64,000 nucleotides of DNA. Origin: Heloderma charlesbogerti (Eukaryota; Chordata; Lepidosauria; Squamata; Helodermatidae). Shown here piece after piece: positions 10,486 through 21,838 of the stretch; position 1 is the stretch's first letter; each line of letters starts with the position of its first letter. Under the pieces are notes generated by a model. The model was not told the DNA's origin and did not search any database. It saw nothing but the letters and a program-made list of their open reading frames with translations. The DNA lies in contig JANEZZ010002357.1 of the NCBI GenBank assembly GCA_026122225.1, forward strand, positions 310,001-374,000. The letters run 5' to 3'. The translations under genes were made by a program, and so were the position numbers.

Positions 10486-12799
10486 CCCTTCTTCAGAGAG
10501 TGGATTTGTCATTACTATAGGAAAGATGGGCCTTTACCAATAAAAGGAAGAGAAAGTATAGCAGGGGAGCTTTCCACATTAATCAGATCAAGAATTCTGT
10601 TCTTTATCACAGCTGCCAGCATTGTGTATTTAGTTCTCTGTAATGCTCAGAAATGGGACAGCCTTATTTTCACTTATCCATAAGAACACAGATTGTAGGC
10701 TAAATAAAATTATCTGCATGTAAGACGACGAGTGATTCTTACTGTAAATGTTGCAAGAAAAGACCTCACATAATCACATCCCAGCTTGCCTTGGGTCCTT
10801 GTACATACATGAGCAACACAGCTAAGGGGAAAGGTTCATTCACTCATCTATGGAGTATTAATCTTATTGCAAGGACTTTTAAAAACAAAAAGTAAGGAAG
10901 AATGTTTAAACGTACGAATGTCTGATACAGGGCTCTAAACTGACCTATTTGTAATTCTGAGGGTGTACTCTTACATGCCTTATGGCAAATCCACATCATC
11001 CTAAGAGATAACTTCATCTTCACTTACAGAGCAACTCAGAAGTTGGCCTCCTTACATTCAATGGGTCTTACCCTCTAGCACGTGTGTTTAGGACTTCAGT
11101 CTTAGTACATGGAAACCACATAGGAAGAATCCCTTACTTAAAGAAGTGGAAGCATTTTCTCACCCCACATTTTGAAATCGAAACACCAGCCAAACCAAAC
11201 TACCAATTCTTTCACAAGGGATCGTGTCAGACTCCATTCTGGGGACAAGATTCACAAGCACAGCTGAGCAGATGCATGGTCAATAAATAGCTCATCTAAA
11301 CAGGCCATGGCTGTATCTGTTATTAGAGTGACCCAGCGGTAATGCAGACACATGTGCAGATAACATTAGTCAGATTATGTTCTGCATATACTTAAATACC
11401 TTTAGCCACATCTTGAAATCTACTGGATAGTTCCATGTAAAGAACAAATTGCTCAAAGTGACCAGGTTTTAGGAGTATTAGAGTTTAACATATTGACGGC
11501 ATTGGTTTAAGGCCGCTCACAATTTATGTGTTCTCATCTACAGTATATGCATCAAAGATACTGCAACAGCCTTTAAAAAAATGACTTTCACCATAATGTT
11601 GCCTTGGTACTATCATGGGCTGACAATTACTACCCAACTATGAACACAGATGCTGCAAAAGTCTCCCATATTAGGTGAGAAAGGAAGGCACTGGACAGCA
11701 AGTGAACCCACTCTCATCTGCAATATAATAAGAACAGCAAAGGTGAAATTAAAGCATGTTCGTTCTTTCAAGACACTTCAGGGAAGCCTAATGAGCACTT
11801 CTCTGAACAGCACATCATGTTAGACCTTTTTACCTCCCTCCCATTTTATAAAACAACCTCTGAATGAAGATGGGAGGAGAGGGAGAGCAAAAGGGTCACA
11901 CACCATTCAGAGCAGTAGCGTGAAATGTCCTAACACATCGCTGTCTAAGAGCTGCCAGGCTCGGAATCCACACATAGGGGACATTTACTTTGCACATTAT
12001 GGGAATGTTATTTGCATATGTTTGCATGTCACCAGAGGGCACTTCTGAAAATTGTTCTCCCCCACTGAATAATTTTCACATCATTCTTACACGGAAGCCC
12101 TCTGACGTACCATGGCTGGGCACTTTTCAAAAGCTCGAATGGCACAGCAGCTCTTAGGATCAGATGCAAGAGTCCCAATTCCATTCTTTCAAGGCCATTA
12201 TTGGTGCTGGTACCAATGCTATAGCTCATACATTAGGCCCTGCAGAAAAGCAGCCATCTGTGAACTCCCACCAGAGTATAAACATGCCATGCAAACATAC
12301 ATGGAAGATAAAATCTAGGGCTGAATTCCCACTCCACTCCCATTTTGATGCCACAGTCACAGACTGCGAAGCTGGGAAGTTTTGGGGGATGGACATGGAA
12401 GGGGTCAAAGCTAGTGGTGACCTTACTGCTTGGATGCAGGCACTCCTAGGAGCCCGGGAAGGTAAATGGGGGTGGGCAGTTTTAGGAAAAATCCCCCCTT
12501 CACTTCCCTGAAATTCATCTCAAAAAGTTTTAACAAGTATTTTAGGCTCAGCCTTAATAGAAACAAGTTTGGGATTTTTTTGTTTCAAATTTTGTGGGTC
12601 ATGTTTAATATTCAATACACTTTCCATGCATTTATAAAATCTGCATGTACAACCCTTCTGCTCACATCTCAAGCTCTGTGGCCAGCAGGTGACCCAAAGG
12701 CTAGAAGGGGCTTTCAGAATCTCTGGATTCTGCTCAAACATTCTGTGCTCTGGATAATGTACATGAATACACAGAGGCCTGCCTTCACAGGTAGGAACA
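10482..12799. other. Unassigned stretch of about 2.3 kb
   Basis: No repeat family was recognised across most of this stretch, which makes it the longest repeat-poor block in the first quarter of the window. TACATTCAATGGGTCTTACC near 11,055 is a scrap of the palindromic CCCATT/AATGGG repeat. Overlapping open frames at 12,029-12,511 on both strands have no known motif. Confidence 0.35.
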
Positions 12800-14110
12800 C
12801 GTCAGGCCTCAGAAATGGATCTCAGTGTGTGGACAGGTTGATATGGGTGAGTTCTTCAAGTAACCCAGTTTCAAATATCTATGACTTTAAAAGTCAATAC
12901 CAGCCCTTTACATTGGGCCCAGAAATACACTGGGGGCTAGTGTAACTGGTATGATAAAGGTGTCACATGTTCCGGCTATCAGGCACCCACCAATACCTGG
13001 GCAGCTGCAGTTTGTACCACTTGAGGTTTCCATGGTGTCTTCAAAGGCAGCCCCATGCAGAGCACACTTCAATAGCCCAGCCTGGATGTCACCAGCACAT
13101 GAGCAACTGAGGCGCGATCACCCTCTGCAGATAGGGCCGCCATTGACATACCAGCCTAAGTTGGTAAAAAAAAGCACTCCTGGCCACCACCACCACCACC
13201 ACCTGAGCTTCCCCTGTTAGCACTGAATCCAGGAAGAGTCCCAAACTGCTAACTTGGTCCTTCAACGGGAGTGCAGCCCCATCTAAAACTGGTTGTAAAC
13301 CTCCATCCAGAATAGCCACTTTCCCCACCCACAATACCTCCATCTTGTCTGGATTATGCTTCAGCTCGTTCACCCTCATCCAGCCCCACACCATCCCCAG
13401 ACACCTGTTTAGGAGTTCCAGGATGAGTAAATGGGAAACTGAAGTACAGCTGAGAGTCATCCGCATATTGATGACACTTCAGTCTGAACCTCTGGATGAT
13501 GTGCTCCAGAGATTTCATGCAGATTTTAAAAATCACTGGGAGACAGAATGAAACCCTAAGGCATCCCATAAACCAATGGCTGGCTAATCAATATCTGATC
13601 AGGTTTGATCTCAGGCTATATGTAACCTCTGCTGGGGTAGAAGAAAAATTCTGATGGTCTACCCCCAGAGACAGATGAATCCAGATGGCTTTCTGAGGTC
13701 ACTGGGAAATCTCCCACTGGACCTCAGAAAGCCATCTGGATTCATCTGTCTCTGGGGGTAGACCATCAGAATTTTTCTTCTACCCCAGCAGAGGTTACAT
13801 ATAGCCCGAGATCAAACCTGATCAGATATTGATCTGTCCATGACAATAGAGCCAAGCAGGGCTCCCCCACCCACAGATCATTTTCCCCATGTTCAATACA
13901 GAAGACCAGATCCAAAGTGTATCCTACCACAAATGTTGGGCTAGATATAATTTAAGACAGTCCCATGGTTGTCACGAAATCCTACGCTGCTTTTGACAGC
14001 CTTTTTGGCAGCCTCAGCCTGAGTGTTGAAGACCACCAACCTTGGGATCCTCATCACCAGGCTCAAGACTGCCCCCGCTTCAGACAATCAGTATTTCAAA
14101 TCCGAGTGAA
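12800..14110 (-). mobile_element. CR1/L3-type LINE, rearranged, with internal inverted duplication
   Basis: On the minus strand the right part (13,720-14,110) reads as the C-terminal endonuclease region, including VVGYTLDLVFCIEHG and SWTDQYLIRFDLG, the expected final histidine/aspartate motif area of an APE-type endonuclease. The left part (12,800-13,569) reads as the reverse transcriptase region after motif C (HQYADDSQLYFS, then LRLVCQWRPYLQ). The palm segment expected between them is missing. In its place, 13,587-13,700 is an inverted copy of 13,720-13,833. A trinucleotide ACC expansion near 13,184 adds a valine run. Both frames are shifted and interrupted, so the copy is dead. Confidence 0.85.
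13587..13833. repeat. 114-bp inverted repeat with a 19-base spacer
   Basis: Arms 13,587-13,700 and 13,720-13,833 are reverse complements with a single difference by my reading (TCAGGC against TCGGGC). The outer ends are ATCAATATCTGATCAGG and CCTGATCAGATATTGAT. The right arm is collinear with flanking CR1 sequence, so the left arm is the duplicated, inverted piece. Such a long, nearly perfect arm pair inside an old LINE suggests the duplication is much younger than the insertion, or was maintained by gene conversion between arms. Confidence 0.95.
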
Positions 14111-15514
14111 TTGCATTTATTTGAACCTTTTTGTGCTCCACCCAGATACCATTCCTCAATTCAATCTAAACATGACTTTCTGCAACAACTCTGAATGGTT
14201 TGGGGGCTACTGTCAACAGTCTTGTTCTTGTAACACAGTGTGTGATACTCTTTGTGTTGCAGGGCTTGGAGATTGGATTACGGCCTAAATACAGCTCTTT
14301 AATTTCATTCTAACTACAATCAAAAGTTTCTTCTTTTCCAGCTAGCTTACCGCCTGTAAACTGTGTCTCTAATTTGAAGGAGGTGGGGAGAGACATTATC
14401 CAATCTACTTGTCAGCTAGTAAAAGAATCATGCTCCTTATTAACCTCCAGCTCAGCAAGCCAACGTACAAGCCATGGGAAAATACTACTAGGCTTTAACA
14501 AGGGAAATTACATATGGGATAGCATATATGAGATTGTATAAACAAGACCAGAAATTGCAAGGCACTTTGCAGTGAAGAGGACTGAAGTGTTAAGTACTAC
14601 AGCCAGATGTCCTTTTCTTTACTTGATTGATGTCTTCTGCTACAGATCAGGTGCTTTACAATTCTGCCAGATGCTTGCACTGTCCTTAGTTTTCCTGCTA
14701 CAGTGGAATCCCTAATGTCAGTGTTGAATTTGCTAACCTAAGCCTAGAGGTTTAGGATATAATTTGAAAGTCACCCTTTTCCCTCTTTGCTCCTCCCCTT
14801 TCCTTTAAAAATTTTCTTCTAAAAAGACCACAATTGGCAAAAAAGAAAAGAATCCCACTTTCTCCTTTGTAATGTACCTTTTGGGGTTGCAATAATTTAA
14901 CATAATGCCATGTATCTCATGAACACTACTCAAAAGTACTGGAATGTCAACCAGCAGAAGCAGGGAGGACAAAAACTCAAGCACAATGGCTTTACAAGGG
15001 TGTTACCAGCTGTTGTGATATTTTGAAAACAGCTAAGTTTAAATGCCAGTTTCACCTTTGCAGGTCTTTATTGTTTCCAGTAGCTCTCTTTCCTACTATT
15101 ATTATACTATAATTATACTATACTAATATTATACTAAGTAAAGGCCCATTAAGTTTGACAAATGAAGGTGGAGGGAGGGAGAGATTCAGTCCTTTCTGCA
15201 ATTCTACTGACCACTGTCATCCACTTACAAACTGGCAAACCTGGCCTGACACTGGGAGCTCCTGGGACTAGAACCAGGAACTTCATATCTTTCAACTGCG
15301 GCCTTGGGTGATGAGCCACCAAGGTTCAGGCTGGAGGGTTCCCAGAGATGTGAAGCGCCTTTTAGTTCCGGGGTGACTTTACCCGTCAAAACAGTCTATT
15401 GGCTCCCCTTCTTCTGGAGGGACTATAAAGGGTTACCAACCAGGCGAGGACTTTGCCTGGGCAGTAACAATGTGTACTGTGCCTGCCAGGCTGCAAGATC
15501 CAATTCCTGGTACA
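14111..15514. other. Unassigned stretch
   Basis: No repeat recognised apart from a short TTATTATACTA run near 15,097-15,136. The segment at 15,190-15,450, which includes GGGACTAGAACCAGGAACTT, faintly resembles a tRNA-derived SINE box region in reverse orientation but could not be aligned further. Confidence 0.35.
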
Positions 15515-15597
15515 GGGTTGTATCCAATATTAATCTGACTTGTCCCATTCATTTCAGTGGGTCTACTCTAAGTAGGACTAACATTGGATAAAATTAA
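15515..15597. mobile_element. Palindromic MITE copy (CCCATT/AATGGG core)
   Basis: TTGTATCCAATATTA at the left and TAACATTGGATAAA at the right are inverted, with CCCATTCATTTCAGTGGG in the centre, exactly as in the 1,729-1,850 copy. It is shorter because of internal deletion. Confidence 0.65.
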
Positions 15598-16074
15598 CTG
15601 ATACCGGACATTCACTTGCTAAGACAGCAACATCATTCACAGATAGGATGGTGAACAGATAGGAGGAGGATTTAAAGTTCTCCCATCTTCTTCTCTGTCC
15701 CCCTCCTGTCCATAACTGAGACCATTATCACAGATGGAGCTAGAGACATGCACAGCCATGCTCTTCTGAAAGGTTCTAAATCTTCCCCTTATTACCGTGA
15801 GCTTCTCTGTTACTTGAGAAAGAGGTACAGGATACACACTGCTCTCTGGATCCTGGCGGTTTACCTTTTTTGGGGGGGGGGTTGCAGGGGAAATGGAGTT
15901 CTTCAAAACTATACTGCCCCATGTCTACAACCTTTGACAGAGAGCTGCAAGACTTCTACATTCTGTACAGAGTCTTACACATTGCTGAGACTAAATAATT
16001 AGCAGCAACAATAGCTGTAACTTTCGTAAGTCCAGCCCCATATAACACCACTAATCCTTTTTTGATGTATTTAT
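15598..16074. other. Unassigned stretch
   Basis: No recognised element. A run of ten G lies at about 15,872-15,881. Confidence 0.4.
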
Positions 16075-16196
16075 TATTTTCTTTCTTTTTTTTGCATTGC
16101 ATTGGTTTTTATATTGTATTGTATTTTTTAATGTAAGCTGCTTAGAGATCTTAGGATATCAAGCGGTATAGAAACAGTTCAAATAAATAAATAAAT
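16075..16196 (+). mobile_element. LINE (CR1/L2-like) 3' end with AAAT tail
   Basis: T-rich sequence leads to AATGTAAGCTGCTTAGAGATC, then CAAGCGGTATAGAAACAGTT and an AAATAAATAAATAAATG tail. This is the usual form of CR1/L2-type 3' ends in reptiles. Only the untranslated end remains. Confidence 0.7.
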
Positions 16197-16411
16197 GCTT
16201 AGCATTTATGCAGCATGTTCAGGTGTTGAAATCACTTAACACAATTTATCTTGTTGTAATCCTTACAATAACCCTGCAGAGTCAATCAGTATTATTATCC
16301 CCCATATTGCAGATTTGGGGCTGAGAGTGGCTAAGGGCACCTAGTGAGTTCACAGCAGAGGAAAAACTGGGGACTTTTTGATTCAGTCTATTAGCCACTG
16401 TGCTAGTTAAC
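16197..16411 (+). mobile_element. MIR-type CORE-SINE
   Basis: The sequence follows the MIR consensus for about 215 bases: TTAGCATTTATG, AATCCTTACAATAACCCT, TATTATTATCCCCCATATTG, GGGGCTGAGAGTGGCTAAGG, CACCTAGTGAGTTCACAGCAG, and TAGCCACTGTGCTAGTT at the end. The CORE region and the 3' LINE-like part are both present. Divergence is high, as expected of an ancient amniote SINE. Confidence 0.78.
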
Positions 16412-16610
16412 AGGTCATTCTATAAAACAGATACAAGAGCTCTCAAGCACCCTACTGATGTGAATTTGGCAGCTACATAATGAGAAGAGCATCGGATGGC
16501 TCTTCTTGGACTGTACCACTTCAGAATTCCTTGGGGGCTAGCTCGTTTGAATGCTCCCTGAAGTAGAAGAAACAGAAACAAATATTCTCCCATGACATAG
16601 AAAGCTAGCA

Positions 16611-17222
16611 TGTGAGGGGAAAGACTAGTTGGAACTTAACCTCCTTAACAGATTAGCTTCTTGCAGGCAGGGAGTCTTTTGACATGGGGGAAAAGGTTCA
16701 ATCATGTGATTACCCCCTGCCCCGTATTGGCCCCAGGAGTGTAGCCAAGTCATTTGTAGTGTTAGAGGGGCCTAGAGATCCATAATGCTTGCTTAAGTTC
16801 ATTACTGGTGCAATTCCCATGCTAGTAAGCCTCTGAGCATGTGCAGATGAGTCAAAAGGCCGATAACAGCCTTCTTGGTGCATTCCTTGCTAATGAGGGG
16901 AGTCTTTATCTCTGATGCGCCTGGGAAGCAAAGTCTGTTTAGAGGTGGCTGTGCCTGAGAACCAAACACTTCTAGCCCATGCGGGGAATGAACGCTATGG
17001 ACGTGTGCTGCTGTTACACTGCTTATTGCTAACCTGTAGAGTATAAGACCCATTGTGCCCAGTGGCTAGGGGTTCAGAGAAGCTGTCTGATCCAACCATT
17101 GGGTACGCCTATGTGCTGTACGTTACTCAATAAAGTCTCCTTATAAGCAAACCTTTGAGTCTGATTTATCACTATCTTGGCACCTCTAAATTAAGAGTTT
17201 GAAGCCTACAGCCGGGGCGACA
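16611..17222 (+). mobile_element. Possible LTR with polyadenylation signal
   Basis: The segment begins TGTGAGGGGA. Near its end it carries ACTCAATAAAGTCTCCTTAT, the arrangement of a retroviral-type R region and U5, followed by GGGGCGACA before a C run. No matching target duplication was found at either end and no internal retroviral genes are present, so the boundaries are uncertain. The family is unknown. Confidence 0.4.
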
Positions 17223-17867
17223 CCCCCCCCACATATCTCTGTGTGACACAGTTCCATGAATGCTGTACCACGATTCTCCCAAATGCCCAGAGAAGCTTTT
17301 AATCTTAGGTTGCTGATGGAAAGAATATAAAAAGTTCACTAGAAGCTGGGCAAGAAATTAATCATTTGCAAGTGTTGTTTGTGAGTATGTGCAGCTTTGC
17401 TTCACAACTGGAATAGCCCAGAAATAATATTTCACGTGGGATATTTTTATCCCACTTTTCAATTTTAAAAGTACAACAGAGGAAACATTTTGAATCATAG
17501 CTCCTCCAGTTAGCAGGGGACTGGCAGAGAAATAATAACATGAAACATAATTTAGGGTAGTTTAATACAATTAAACACATTTCTCCATAGTTCAGGGAAA
17601 GGCCTCTGGCCAAAACAACATTACGCATGTTTTCCAGTAATCAAAACATATTACAATGTAAAGGTGCATATTTGTTTTTCTTCTTTTTAAAAATATACTT
17701 TGGTGAACCCATTTAAAGACAGCAATGCCATATTCTACAGATGTGTAAACCTGCTGGATGTGGGAACTGAATTAAGCCCATGAAAATACATTTATTATAC
17801 AGTGCAGAGACATCATAAATAAAGGATACACAGCTAGTGGAACGTAACTTGCTAGGGATATGGAAAT
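17223..17867. other. Unassigned stretch
   Basis: No recognised element. A frame at 17,362-17,628 has no known motif. Confidence 0.4.
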
Positions 17868-17965
17868 TGCCTTGCTTGACCAGACCAAAGGTCCAGTAAC
17901 TAATCCAGTATCCTGTCTCAGCAGTGGCTGGCCAGATGAGCTGGGAAAATCGCAAGCAGGGTATA
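17868..17965 (-). mobile_element. CR1 3' end fragment
   Basis: In reverse orientation the sequence reads as the CR1 3' end also found at 25,205-25,525: a GCTTGCGATTTTCCC block, CATCTGGCCAGCCACTG, GGATACTGGATTAGTTACTGG and CCTTTGGTCTGGTC. Only about 100 bases are preserved. Confidence 0.65.
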
Positions 17966-18123
17966 ACCATGATAACCCATTGGTGGTGTTTGTCTCAAGC
18001 ACTGAGTTCTCAGAAGATTTGTATTAAAATGTGCACTATACACTAGAGGTGATCTGTGTTTTCTGGACCATGTCAAACCCTTGTCTCTGTTTTTACCTGT
18101 GGTGGATTCTTGTTACACAATTA

Positions 18124-18272
18124 GAAACACTGAAAGCTACTTTATACTGCGTCAGACCATTGGTCCATCTCACTGATTGGCAGTGGCTCTCCAGGCAAGA
18201 TTTCTTCCTAGACCTACCTGGAGATGCCAGGGACTGAACCTGGGACCTGAGCTACAGCCCCTCAGCTATAGT
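18124..18272 (-). mobile_element. tRNA-derived SINE, partial
   Basis: In reverse orientation the right end reads GGGGCTGTAGCTCAG, then CCCAGGTTCAGTCCCTGGCA. These are a tRNA-Ala-like head with A-box (TAGCTCAG) and B-box (GGTTCAGTCC) motifs. The body then runs through the GCAGTGGCTCTCCAGG complement to a GATGGACCAATGGTCTGACG end. The stretch between A box and B box is shortened, so it is a deleted copy. Fragments of the same SINE lie at 35,189 and 37,955. Confidence 0.65.
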
Positions 18273-18988
18273 TAGTGTGAGTTGCTAGTAGGGATGGACA
18301 AGCAGCCCACTACTCTGACCAAACAGGGGTTGAGCTTTCACAGCTGTTCCCATTGAATGCTTGCAAAAGGCTTGAAGGCTTTGCAAGTGTCCAATGCAAA
18401 TGCTCTCAGAGGGGCTTAGAAAACATCTACATCCTCCTCCCAAAGGCTCAAAAACTTACTTCTGGGGCAAGGGACTTTGGTGAAGGTGGCATCAGGGCCC
18501 CTGATGTCTATGCAAGAACTTGCTTCACACAATTTCTTCACCTTCCCAGTTGTTTACATACATATCTCTAAGCACTGAGCCATGGTTGTTTGGGGCACTG
18601 CAACCACAGTAACAGTCACCGCCCTCACTTCATATTACATATAACATACCAAATTAGATCAATAATTGAATTTTCCCCGGTGGTCATGGCAAAGCATTAA
18701 AAATGTGGATCTTTGTCAAGACTCTGACTGGCAAGACCATAATTAGTGGTGGTGGTGGTGATGATGGTGAAGATGATGATAGGGAATGTGGAAGTGTGTG
18801 GGTGAAAGCCTGTGCATGAGGGTGGTGTGTCTTGTCAATATTCAAGACGCTTTTCCCCCAAGTTAGTTTCCTAGCCAGAGAAGATAGTTTCAATCAATGC
18901 AGTTATCCTACCTCATCTCTCTTCAGCTTTTCATATTTCTCAGCTTTAGTGGCAAATGGGATTTAATTTAGAACAAGTAGTTGCATCA
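18273..18988. other. Unassigned stretch with GGT/GAT simple repeat
   Basis: The only structure seen is an imperfect GGT/GAT trinucleotide run at about 18,748-18,781. No exon-like signal. Confidence 0.4.
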
Positions 18989-19917
18989 TTGCCGAAGAAT
19001 TGATGCGTTCGAACTGTGGAGCTGGAGAAGACTCTTACGAGTCCCCTGGGCTGCAAGGAGGTCAAATCAGTCAATCCTAAAGGAAATCAACCCTGAGTGC
19101 TCACTGGAAGGCCAGATACTGAAGCTGAAGCTCAAATATTTTGGCCACCTAATACGAAGAGAAAACTCACTGGAAAAGACCCTGATGCTGGGAAAGATTG
19201 AAGGCAAAAGGAGAAGGGGATGGCAGAGGATGAGATGGCTAGATAGCATCACTGATGCAATGAATATGAACTTCAGCACACTCCGGGAGAGAGCGGAGGA
19301 CAGGAAGGCCTGGCGTGCTATGGTCCATGGTGTTAGGAATGCCTTGGCGGCCTCCCCCAGTAGATCCCAATAGCCAGCTCAAGACACAGATGAAAGGGAA
19401 TTCTTTTCAAAGCTGTAATCCCATTACAGCTTAATGACTCTTTCAGATGCTAATCACCAGCGGCTAAAGCAAGGGACAGGAGCGTGGCCTAAGCTTCAGG
19501 CAAGCAGTTAATCCCCATTTGAAAGGGAGTCACTTGAAGACCCAGAACTTATGGGCTAGGGAGAGATCCTCCCTCTTTCCCTTGGGTCCATGAGAGGCGG
19601 CTGTTGCTTGTGCGCCAAATGGGCGCTATGCCTCCTTTCCACGCCCTCCATCGCTCGTCGCTCTTTGCATCTGCGTTGAACATCTAAGAAGCCCCCCTCC
19701 CGCACTCCCTCACTACCCGGGTCACTAAGTATCTCTGGAATGCCGGGAGGAGGAATCTCTGCCAGGTGCTGAGCCTGTGAGGGATAAGCTGGCTCCACTC
19801 CCACGAATTGCTGTTCCTCCTCAGAATCAGAACTGCTCTGGGGCTCTCTGGGCTCAGTTTCCACCCTGACACATGGGGTCATGAGGAGTTGGACACGACT
19901 TAACGACTGAACAACAG
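18989..19917 (+). mobile_element. Bov-B LINE 3' fragment, split by a solo LTR
   Basis: The plus strand encodes the C-terminal Bov-B region: RIDAFELWSWRRLLRVPW, then LKLKLKYFGHLIRRENSLEKTLMLGKIEGKRRRGWQRMRWLDSITDAMNM (18,981-19,330). The Bov-B tail resumes after the inserted LTR at 19,872 with CATGGGGTCATGAGGAGTTGG and ends in CTGAACAACAGAG. The 5' truncation lies near the MYGCESWT-equivalent position. The reading frame through this part is open, so this copy is relatively young or lightly mutated. Confidence 0.93.
19326..19876 (-). mobile_element. Solo LTR, 541 bp, inserted in Bov-B
   Basis: The element at 19,331-19,871 begins TGTTAGG and ends CCTGACA, flanked by perfect 5-bp repeats CATGG at 19,326-19,330 and 19,872-19,876. 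Removing it restores the uninterrupted Bov-B sequence, which proves the insertion. On the minus strand a Ser/Glu-rich segment (SSSDSEEE) and an ERRHSAHLA segment parallel those of the LTRs at 4,158 and 40,141. No internal retroelement genes remain, so the element was reduced by LTR-LTR recombination. Whether the family is Gypsy or endogenous retrovirus is not determined. Confidence 0.9.
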
Positions 19918-20683
19918 AGTTGCATCAAATGCAAGGTCTGAACAAGGAGCCTTGACTCATATGTAACCTTCAACCTAGATTGCAGTGCAAATACAGCCAG
20001 GGTTTCCCAACCATTCCTAACTTTACTGCACTATGCTATTCTGCAAAATGTAGCTTTCACTTAAAAAGACACAAAGGACGTTTCTAGTCGTCGTGATTAG
20101 GGATGAAAACTTTAAATCTTCACTGTAAAATGAAAGATTGGGCAAAACCAACACAGGGAGTTCTGTGTGCAACAGTTGTGCAACATAAAGATATGTACTA
20201 TCAGTCAATGGCCACCATGTGTGTGCCACAGAGATGCATAATCTTCAGGCTCTCTCTTGGCAGTCCTTTCTTTGTAAGTACAAAAATGTTATTGTTTTGT
20301 ATGCATTGTGCAGATTGAGCTAAAATTATTGACCTAGTCTCTTCTTCCTACCACCTCCTTTATGAAATAGATCGGTATTTTGGATGTGGAGTTCTCCAAG
20401 GCCTTTCTTAACAGCCCAACGAGGGAAAAAGCCATTGATTTTTGTTGTTGTTGCCTGTAATCAGATGTTCTTGTGTCTGGAAATCACCTCCTGTCACCAG
20501 GGGGCATCCCAAGGACAATCTTCCAGTTGTGCTTAGCCTTAGAAGAAGATTTATGGACTGCAGCACTGTGTCTACTGCTGCAAGCTCTTTATCGTATATG
20601 GAACAGAAGCCTAAAGAAAAGATAGATAGCAAAGAGTGTTGTATACCCATTTATGTGAGTCTTTCTGTGGAACTGCTGAATTA
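19918..20683. other. Unassigned stretch
   Basis: No recognised repeat or exon. Confidence 0.4.
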
Positions 20684-21838
20684 AAAAAAAATTAATATTT
20701 CTATACTATATTTGCCAAAGTCACCAAGGCAGAACACAACAATAAAATAAAACAATTTAAAAAATAAAATCACTGCTAACATTAAAACAATTGCTCACTA
20801 AAATTAATTTAAAGGCTAGGTTAAAGAGATGCATCATACCACCATTTCTGAAAGCCAACAGAGTGGGGCAAACCATTCCTCAGTTCGGGAGCAACACAGG
20901 AGGAAGTCCTTTTCCGTTGTGCCTGACAAATGGGCCTCTGTGGGCGATGGTGTTATCAGAAGAGCCTCACCTGCCAATCTGAGCAGGTTCATACTGAGAC
21001 AGGCATTTCTTACGTAGCCAGGCCCTAAGCCATTTAGGACTTTAAAGGTGAAAACAAATACATTAAGTTTACCCTAGAAAACAACTGGCAGCCAGTGCGG
21101 ATCTTTCAATATTGGTGTAATATGATCTTGGTAATGTGCATTGATAAACAGCCTATCTGCCACATTTTGCACCAACTGACCCTTCCGGACACTCTTCAAA
21201 GGTAGTCCTAAATAGAGCATGCTGTACTAGCCTAAACTTCATGTAATCAAGGCATGGATAACTGTTGCCAAATCAGACTGACTCAGGAAAGATCACAGCT
21301 AGGGCACTAGACATAATTGTGCAAACTCGCTCCTTGCCACTGAAAATCCAGGCACAGATCAGGATCAAGGACCATTCCCATGCTACAGATCTAATCTTTC
21401 AGGGGGAGTGTAACCCCTTCCAGAACAAATTTAATCCTAATCCCCAAGTCTGGCTTTATACTGACCTATTGACTTGCCTGGATTTAACTTCAGCTTATGA
21501 TTCTCAACTAGTCCATTGTCAAACCCAGACAGTGTTCAACAGTATCGACTGCTTCCATGGTCTTAGGTGACAAAGAGTAGCAGAACTGGGTGTCATCAGC
21601 ATATTGGTGGCCCCTTACTCCAAAGTGCTGAATGACCTCTTCCAGTGGTCTCATGTAGATACTAAATAAGATGGGTGACAGGGGAGTGCCCTGTGGGACA
21701 CAATAGACCAACAGACATGGAGTTGAACTGTAATCCCCGGGAACCACCTTCTGGAGATGACCTAATGGAAAGGACCAGAACTACTGCAAAGCAGTGCCCC
21801 CAAGGCCCAGCCCTGCCAGGCAGTCCAGAAAGAAATGT
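20684..21838 (-). mobile_element. CR1/L3-type LINE, 5'-truncated and degraded
   Basis: On the minus strand the sequence runs from a reverse transcriptase motif B/C region (21,508-21,747: VPQGTPLSPILFSIYMRPLEEVI, then HQYADDTQF) through the C-terminal region to an AT-rich 3' end. The DNA words AACTGGCAGCCAGTGCGGAT and ATGGATAACTGTTGCCAAATC match the 30.0-31.9 and 54.9-56.3 kb copies. Frames are broken repeatedly downstream of motif C. Its upstream end is cut at the hAT-type insertion starting at 21,847. Confidence 0.85.

Noticed and set aside
12029..12945. Cluster of overlapping open frames up to 159 residues
   Set aside because: Frames lie on both strands without any conserved motif or splice pattern, as expected by chance in moderately GC-rich DNA.
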